This document shows, piece by piece, positions 15,808-20,568 of a stretch of 20,568 nt of DNA. How positions within the stretch are numbered: position 1 is the stretch's first letter; each line of letters starts with the position of its first letter. A program made the position numbers and the translations under genes. The stretch is from an uncultured Clostridia bacterium (GTDB taxonomy: Bacteria > Bacillota_A > Clostridia > Oscillospirales > Oscillospiraceae). The notes beneath the pieces are model-generated. The model saw only the letters and a program-made list of their open reading frames with translations, was not told the DNA's origin and ran no database searches. The stretch lies in the NCBI GenBank assembly GCA_947307375.1, contig CAMZIX010000012.1, positions 1-20,568 on the forward strand. Reading direction: 5' to 3'.

Positions 15808-17409
15808 GTGACGATCACCTTTTTAGGCGCTGCGCATGAAGTCACCGGCAGCTGCACGCTGCTGGAGGTCGGTGATAAAAAGGGCCTTGTGGACTATGGC
15901 ATGGAGCAGGGGAAGGATCTTTTTGAAAACGAGCCGCTCCCGCTCCCGCCGGCCAGACTGGATTTCGTCCTGCTGACGCACGCGCACATCGATCACGCGG
16001 GTCTGCTGCCGCTGCTGTATAAGCAGGGCTTTCGCGGCGCAGTCTACGCGACCTCGGCCACCGTTTCGCTCTGCGATATCATGCTGCGCGACAGCGCGAA
16101 CATCCAGATCTCCGAGGCTGAATGGCAGAACCGCAAAAACCAGCGCAAGGGCGGCGCGGAAGTGGAGCCGCTGTACGATCTCGACGATGTGGCCGGGCTG
16201 ATGGGCCTGATGCGGCCCTGCGATTACGGTACGATGATCCAGGTCAACGAGAGCGTCAGCATCCGAATGACGGACGTGGGACATCTGCTGGGCTCCGCGG
16301 CCATTGAGGTCTGGCTGACCGAAGACGGAGAGACGAGAAAGATCACCTTTTCCGGCGACGTCGGCAACCGCAGCCAGCCGATCCTCTGCGATCCCAGCCC
16401 GGTGCGGGAGACGGATTATCTGCTGATCGAATCCACCTACGGCGATCGCCTGCACAGCGCCGAACGTCCGGATTACGTGGGGGCGCTGGCCGGGAAGATC
16501 CAGCAGACGCTGGACCGCGGCGGCAATATGGTGATCCCGTCTTTTGCCGTCGGCCGCACGCAGGAGATCCTGTACTTCATCCGCGAGATCAAGGAGCGCG
16601 GCCTGGTCACCGGCCACGGTGAGTTCCCGGTCTACGTGGACAGCCCCCTGGCCATCGAGGCGACCAGCGTCTTCCTCCAATGCGATACCGAGTTCCTGGA
16701 CGAGGACATGCGCCGCCTGATCCGCTCCGGCGTCAATCCGATCGTGTTCCCGGGCCTGAAGCTGGCAGTTTCCCAGGAGGAATCCAAAGCCATCAACGAC
16801 GATAAAACGCCCAAGGTGATCCTCTCGGCCAGCGGCATGTGCGACGCCGGCCGTGTGCGCCATCACCTTAAGCACAACCTCTGGCGCCCGGAATGCTCGG
16901 TGCTTTTCGTCGGCTTTCAGTCGCCGGGCACGCTGGGCCGCCTGCTGGTGGACGGCGCGAAGGAGGTCAAGCTCTTCAACGAGGAGATCGAGGTGCGCGC
17001 CGAGATCACAGCTCTGCCCGGCGTGAGCGGACACGCGGACAAAAACGGTCTGATCGACTGGCTCAGGGGCTTCGAGCAGCCGCCGCGCCTGACCTTTGTC
17101 AATCACGGCGACCCGGAGGCCGCCGACAGCTTTACCGCCTGTCTGAACCAGGAGCTGCATTACCCGGCCTTCGCGCCCTACAGCGGCACGCGCTTTGATC
17201 TGCGCAAGGGCGAGTTCGCCTGTGTCGCGCAGCCCAGACCGATCAAAAAGCAGGCCAGGGAGCGCACGACCAGCCCGGCCTTCACACGTCTGCTGCAGGC
17301 GGTGGAGCGTCTGACCCGCGCGGCAAAGGCCTGCGAGGGCAGGACCAACAAGGAGCTCGGCCATTACGCCGACCAGATCGACCGTCTGGCGGAAAAAATG
17401 GAAAAGTGA
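15808..17409 (+). CDS. Beta-CASP metallo-beta-lactamase ribonuclease (COG1236 family)
   Basis: From the GTG at 15808 (AAGGAGG at 15793-15799, 8 nt upstream) the protein has 533 residues. It has a metallo-beta-lactamase fold with zinc ligands in HAHIDHAG (58-65), GHLLGSAAIE (158-167), GDVGNR (183-188) and IESTYGDR (207-214). The beta-CASP domain inserted after this includes PSFAVGRTQE (244-253), ASGMCDAGRVRHHL (341-354) and GFQSPGTLGR (369-378). It is followed by VSGHADKNGLIDW (406-418) and NHGDPE (432-437). This is the CPSF73/Ysh1-like RNA-processing family (endo- or exoribonuclease), distinct from RNase J. The last ~50 residues are a helical tail. It is transcribed divergently from the CotH lipoprotein and alone. 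The RNA target is unknown. Confidence 0.92.
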   Translation: MTITFLGAAHEVTGSCTLLEVGDKKGLVDYGMEQGKDLFENEPLPLPPARLDFVLLTHAHIDHAGLLPLLYKQGFRGAVYATSATVSLCDIMLRDSANIQISEAEWQNRKNQRKGGAEVEPLYDLDDVAGLMGLMRPCDYGTMIQVNESVSIRMTDVGHLLGSAAIEVWLTEDGETRKITFSGDVGNRSQPILCDPSPVRETDYLLIESTYGDRLHSAERPDYVGALAGKIQQTLDRGGNMVIPSFAVGRTQEILYFIREIKERGLVTGHGEFPVYVDSPLAIEATSVFLQCDTEFLDEDMRRLIRSGVNPIVFPGLKLAVSQEESKAINDDKTPKVILSASGMCDAGRVRHHLKHNLWRPECSVLFVGFQSPGTLGRLLVDGAKEVKLFNEEIEVRAEITALPGVSGHADKNGLIDWLRGFEQPPRLTFVNHGDPEAADSFTACLNQELHYPAFAPYSGTRFDLRKGEFACVAQPRPIKKQARERTTSPAFTRLLQAVERLTRAAKACEGRTNKELGHYADQIDRLAEKMEK

Positions 17410-17435
17410 GGATTTCTTAAACCTGCGAGTTCCGC

Positions 17436-17464
17436 TTGACGATTTCGACTGAATGTGTTAACAT
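17436..17464 (+). promoter_or_regulatory. Promoter of the pseudokinase-lectin gene
   Basis: TTGACG (17436-17441) and TAACAT (17459-17464) are 17 bp apart, about 48 bp before the GTG start. No hairpin terminator is obvious between the ribonuclease stop and this promoter. Confidence 0.6.
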
Positions 17465-17512
17465 AATTCTGCTAATGTGGCAGAGAATGTTCGCCCAAAA
17501 GGAGGAATCGCC

Positions 17513-19042
17513 GTGGAGCATACGGAAGAGATCAAGCGAAAGCCGCTCGGCGATGCGATCGCCGATCTGGACCGCAGAGAGCTGTGCGAGCTGCTGGTCC
17601 GCCTCTGCGAGCTGATTCAGCAGGAGGTCGGCACCGGCGCCTATCGCGGCGGCCTGTTCCCGGACAACATCACGCGCGAGCCGGATGGCAGCGTCCGTCT
17701 CGGCCCGGCGGCCGATGGGAACTGGACCGGACAGGAGCGCGATTTCCTTGCGCCGGAGATGTTCTGGCACGGGCAGAAGAGTCCGGCGGCCGACGTGTAC
17801 TCGCTCGGGCTGATCCTGTACTACGCCGTCAACAGCGCACGGCTTCCCTTTCACAAAAGCGGGGAGGACGGCGCACGCCAGCGCCGCATGAACGGCGAGA
17901 CGATCACGCCGCCGAAGGCCGCGGGACGCCGCCTGTCCGAAATCATCGCCAGGGCGACCGCGTTTCAGGTCGGCGATCGCTATCAGAGCGTTGAGGAGCT
18001 GAAGGCTGCGCTGCTCAGCTGTGTGAGCAATATCTACCTGTCCGGCCCGGTCAGCGCCGAAAGCGTCTATCATAAAAAAGAAGAAGATCTCAGCACGGTG
18101 GAAAAAATGATGCTGGATATTCTCCGCAAGGAGGAGGACCCTGAAATCGTGAAAAACGAAATCGATGAAGAACAAGTCCCGCAGGAGCCGATCGTCGGCC
18201 CTCTGATGCCGGATCCCGAGCCCGAGCCGGAAGCCGAGGCGCAGCCCCAGACGGAAGAAAGCGGCGCCCCGGAGACGTCCGCAGAGGAAGAAAAGCCGAT
18301 CGTGATCCTCACCGAGGAGAAAAACCCGGAGCTGGAGCCGGTCGTCATCAGCCGCTTCACTCCGCCGCAGTATCAGAACAGCACCGAGCGGGAGCGCAAG
18401 ATCGCGACCAAGGTACGCCGCCGTCGGCGCCGTCCGCTGGTGATCATCCTGCTGCTTTGTACGCTGCTGCTGGCCGCCGCCGCGATCTATGACCATATCC
18501 AGCTCAAGCAGCTGCAGGATCAGATCAATCAGCCGGCGGAAACGCTGGACGTCGTCATTCCGGAAACGCCCCCTGTGGAAACGCCTTCCACGCTCGTGGA
18601 CACGCCTGCGCCCGTCATGGAGACGCCCGCGCCCACGGAAGCGCCGAAGGAGTCGCGCTATGAGCTGATCGTCAGCGATGTCAGCTGGATCACCGCGCGC
18701 GACAGCGCCGTCAACGCCGGCGGACATCTGGTCGTCATCAACGACGAGGCGGAGTACAACAAGGTCCTGGCGCTGGCTAAGGAGAACAACGTCAGCTATA
18801 TCTGGATCGGCTGCCGCCGCGTCGAAGGCACGATGACCTGGGTCGAGAGCGCCAAGGTCGACTACTGGCCCTGGCATCCGGGCGAGCCCTCGCTGGTCGA
18901 CGGTAACGTCCCCGAGGATTACCTGATGCTCAGCAATATCAACGGTGTTTGGGGCTACAACGACAACCGCAACGATCCCGCGGGCGATTATCCCGCCTAT
19001 TACAGCGGCCGCGTCGCCTATATCATCGAATTTGAAGGCTGA
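17513..19042 (+). CDS. Pseudokinase C-lobe - TM - C-type-lectin-like membrane protein
   Basis: From the GTG at 17513 (AAAAGGAGG, 7-nt spacing) the protein has 509 residues. Residues ~5-175 look like a Ser/Thr kinase without its N-lobe: no glycine loop or VAIK lysine, the catalytic loop reads YRGGLFPDNI (44-53, HRD lost, PDN kept), the DFG position reads LGPAAD (63-68), but an APE motif (80-82) and helix F (DVYSLGLILYYAV, 94-106) remain. An acidic, Pro-rich linker (~215-290) and an Arg cluster lead to one TM helix (~308-326). Outside are a short coil, an ETP-rich spacer (~351-377) and a C-type-lectin-like domain (~382-507: GGHLVVINDEAEY, YIWIG, MTWVE, WHPGEPS, EDYLML, VWGYND). It has only one Cys, so the classical disulfides are absent. 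It is probably a surface receptor or scaffold; ligand and partner are unknown. Confidence 0.8.
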   Translation: MEHTEEIKRKPLGDAIADLDRRELCELLVRLCELIQQEVGTGAYRGGLFPDNITREPDGSVRLGPAADGNWTGQERDFLAPEMFWHGQKSPAADVYSLGLILYYAVNSARLPFHKSGEDGARQRRMNGETITPPKAAGRRLSEIIARATAFQVGDRYQSVEELKAALLSCVSNIYLSGPVSAESVYHKKEEDLSTVEKMMLDILRKEEDPEIVKNEIDEEQVPQEPIVGPLMPDPEPEPEAEAQPQTEESGAPETSAEEEKPIVILTEEKNPELEPVVISRFTPPQYQNSTERERKIATKVRRRRRRPLVIILLLCTLLLAAAAIYDHIQLKQLQDQINQPAETLDVVIPETPPVETPSTLVDTPAPVMETPAPTEAPKESRYELIVSDVSWITARDSAVNAGGHLVVINDEAEYNKVLALAKENNVSYIWIGCRRVEGTMTWVESAKVDYWPWHPGEPSLVDGNVPEDYLMLSNINGVWGYNDNRNDPAGDYPAYYSGRVAYIIEFEG

Positions 19043-19053
19043 TAAGCCGAAAG

Positions 19054-19088
19054 AAACAGCCCACCGGAGAATTCCGATGGGCTGTTTT
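19054..19088. terminator. Bidirectional hairpin terminator
   Basis: A 14-bp stem with one C-A mismatch (19054-19067 with 19074-19087) and an AGAATT loop is followed by a T-rich run. It lies between the lectin gene, which ends in tandem stops TGATAA, and the converging SGNH gene. Confidence 0.8.
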
Positions 19089-19099
19089 GTTTTCTCGTG

Positions 19100-19936
19100 T
19101 TATTGCGCGTCGACGCTGTGGTCGCGCAGGTAATTCAGCATGGTCCGCAGACCGGCGTTGTTCAGCGCGCGTCCGCTGCCGTCGGCGTATTCGTCGTGCA
19201 GATAGCCCTGGACGCACAGGATCTGCGTCAGATCGCCGTAATAGACGCCGGTGCTGATGCAGATGCTCTTGATCCAGCCGTTCACTTCCTCGGCCTTGTC
19301 CTTGCTGTACTCCTCCGATCCGGAGAAAGCCGTGGTGACCGAGCAGGGCGGGAGGCAGACGACGGTCGTTTTCGGACTGGCGTTGAGAACGGTCCGGATC
19401 AGCGAGCTGTAGCTCTCCGTAAAGCTGTCCTTGTTCAGCTCGGCCACACCGTCGCTGCCGATGGCGATGATCAGGATCTTCGGCTTGTCGATCAGCGCGG
19501 CGCTCTCCAGCGTGATGGAAGAGCCGTCTCCGGGATAGCGGATCTGCCAGTTTCCAACGTCGTTCATCGGAAGGCTGCCGGTCTCGCTGCTCCAGATCGA
19601 GGCCTTGCAGAGCCCGGATCCGCGCAGGGAAGCATAGCCGCTGTCACAGAGGATCGTAAGCGTATCGAGATAGGCCTCGCCGGCGTCCGCGGTCTGCGCC
19701 AGCGGATGGAGCGTGCCGTCCGCTTTCAGCGTCCCGCTCTGCTTGACGGGGGCGGCGGGCTCTTCCTCGGCGGTCTTTTTGGGCTTTTCGGTTTTCAGCT
19801 GCATCACCGGCCGCTCGCGGTCCCCGTGGTAGGGCGTGAAGGTCGCGGCCACCAGGCCGACCAGCAGCGCCAGCAGCGCAAGAGCGATTCCGGCTGCCCA
19901 GAGCAGATCCTTGATGCTTTTCAGTCGTTTGAACAT
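19100..19936 (-). CDS. Membrane-anchored SGNH/GDSL-like protein, probably catalytically inactive
   Basis: From the ATG at 19936 (GGGGGA just upstream) the protein has 278 residues; an ATG 21 nt earlier lacks a ribosome site. One TM helix (~11-33) is followed by a charged linker and an extracellular SGNH-like domain (~90-272). Block I reads LCDSGYAS (96-103) in place of GDS(L/T), keeping the Ser. Block III reads IAIGSDGVAE (158-167), where the clostridial relatives usually have an Asn. The last block, normally DGxHLN, reads DGSGRALN (252-259), with Ala where the catalytic His belongs. This is therefore likely a pseudoenzyme; active relatives deacetylate or de-esterify cell-wall glycans. No clear promoter was found, so it may be read through from the upstream EF-G gene. 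Confidence 0.7.
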   Translation of the reverse strand: MFKRLKSIKDLLWAAGIALALLALLVGLVAATFTPYHGDRERPVMQLKTEKPKKTAEEEPAAPVKQSGTLKADGTLHPLAQTADAGEAYLDTLTILCDSGYASLRGSGLCKASIWSSETGSLPMNDVGNWQIRYPGDGSSITLESAALIDKPKILIIAIGSDGVAELNKDSFTESYSSLIRTVLNASPKTTVVCLPPCSVTTAFSGSEEYSKDKAEEVNGWIKSICISTGVYYGDLTQILCVQGYLHDEYADGSGRALNNAGLRTMLNYLRDHSVDAQ

Positions 19937-19964
19937 GACGATCCCCCGAGTATGCATGATAAAG

Positions 19965-19992
19965 TCAGGGCGGCGTTTGCGCGCCGCCCTGA
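19965..19992 (-). terminator. Hairpin after the EF-G-like gene
   Basis: An 11-bp GC-rich stem (19965-19975 with 19982-19992) with a 6-nt loop lies just past the stop of the EF-G-like gene. On the minus strand it is followed by CTTTATC, a weak T-tract, so termination may be partial and allow readthrough into the SGNH gene. Confidence 0.6.
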
Positions 19993-20008
19993 TGGATTTT
20001 GTGCGGGA

Positions 20009-20568
20009 TTACTCCTGCTCGGCCAGCGCCTTGGCCTCTTCGATGACCTTCTGCTGGACGTTGCCGGGGGCTTCCTCGTAACGGATGAACTTGCAGCTGA
20101 AGGAACCGCGGCCCTGCGTCATGGAACGCAGGTCGATGGTGTAGCTGCTCATCTCCGCCATCGGGACCTCGGCCTCGACGGTCTGCATGCCGTCCTCGGC
20201 GGTCATGCCGAGCACGGTGCCGCGGCGCTTGGAGCTGATGTCGCTCATGATGTCGCCGAGGTTGGCGTCGGGGATGGTGACCTGCAGCAGGCCGATGGGC
20301 TCAAGGATGGTGGGACGGGCCTTGGGGATGCCGTCCTGGTAGGCCAGGCGGGCAGCCGTCTGGAAGGCCATATCGTTGGAGTCGACGGGGTGATAGGAGC
20401 CGTCATACAGCGTGGCCTTCAGGCCGACCAGCGGGTAGCCGGCGAGTACGCCCTTCTGCACGGCGTTGCGCAGACCCTTTTCGACGGAGGGGAAGAAGTT
20501 TTTGGGGACGGAACCGCCGAAGACTTCCTCGGCAAAGATCATGTCGTCCTGCTCTTCCTGCGGCTCGA
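20009..20568 (-). CDS. Elongation factor G-type GTPase, C-terminal part (partial)
   Basis: The visible 185 residues are the end of a protein that enters from the right edge; the frame is open to base 20568, so the first visible Met (20542) is internal. They contain EF-G domain IV (FGGSVPKNFFPSVEKGL, LAGYPLVGLKATLYDGSYHP, AFQTAARLAYQDG) and domain V (EPIGLLQVTIPDANLGDIMS, SSKRRGTVLGM, VPMAEMSSYTIDLRSMTQGR). EF-G drives ribosomal translocation. Features such as SSKRRGTVLGM and the acidic, charged stretch before domain IV suggest one of the EF-G-like paralogues common in Clostridia rather than the str-operon fusA. No rps genes follow it here. The missing G domain would be needed to decide. Confidence 0.85.
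   Translation of the reverse strand, partial: EPQEEQDDMIFAEEVFGGSVPKNFFPSVEKGLRNAVQKGVLAGYPLVGLKATLYDGSYHPVDSNDMAFQTAARLAYQDGIPKARPTILEPIGLLQVTIPDANLGDIMSDISSKRRGTVLGMTAEDGMQTVEAEVPMAEMSSYTIDLRSMTQGRGSFSCKFIRYEEAPGNVQQKVIEEAKALAEQE

Noticed and set aside
15823..18877. Two long minus-strand frames (513 and 486 codons) across the ribonuclease and lectin genes
   Set aside because: They mirror well-supported plus-strand genes and show no motifs, ribosome sites or promoters of their own.

Overview
The window is a high-GC, low-repeat chromosomal segment that reads like a Gram-positive Firmicute, most probably a Clostridia/Oscillospirales-type gut bacterium. The grounds are a phenylalanine T-box leader in front of pheST, an ireB (UPF0297) gene, Bacillota-type promoters and AGGAGG ribosome sites, a lipobox lipoprotein with lamin-tail and CotH domains, and GTG/TTG starts in a GC-rich, strongly biased codon background. 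The lineage is an inference from family content; no rRNA or tRNA gene is present to settle it. No mobile element, phage gene or CRISPR array was seen.

Layout. Bases 1-133 hold the end of a membrane protein closed by a terminator. Bases 258-2018 encode a membrane-anchored phosphodiester glycosidase (NAGPA) protein, which converges on a two-gene minus-strand operon (2068-4649) of tandem CNNM/CorC-type transporters. Back to back with that operon, and with its own promoter, is a four-gene plus-strand operon (4817-8629): a COG0523 metallochaperone GTPase with a large His/Cys/Asp repeat, a second GTPase fused to a YcgQ/DUF1980-like domain, a HAD hydrolase and a membrane-anchored GT2 glycosyltransferase. 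A hairpin terminator follows. Next come a Phe T-box leader and pheS-pheT, where PheT carries an insertion of about 100 residues. ireB sits alone between its promoter and a strong bidirectional terminator.

The right part is rich in cell-surface and kinase-like proteins: a minus-strand lipoprotein with two lamin-tail domains and a CotH kinase domain (13110-15638), a divergent beta-CASP metallo-beta-lactamase ribonuclease (15808-17409), and a single-pass protein joining a degenerate kinase C-lobe to an extracellular C-type-lectin-like domain (17513-19042). They are followed on the minus strand by an SGNH-like membrane protein that appears catalytically dead (19100-19936) and the C-terminal end of an EF-G-type translation factor running off the window (20009-20568).

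Two themes stand out. One is metal handling: CorC-type transporters face a His-rich metallochaperone GTPase and its fused partner across one 167-bp promoter region. The other is surface signalling with unusual kinases: IreB, the CotH lipoprotein and the pseudokinase-lectin receptor lie within 6.5 kb. The pseudokinase-TM-lectin fusion, the GTPase-DUF1980 fusion, the PheT insertion and the SGNH pseudoenzyme are the least ordinary items.
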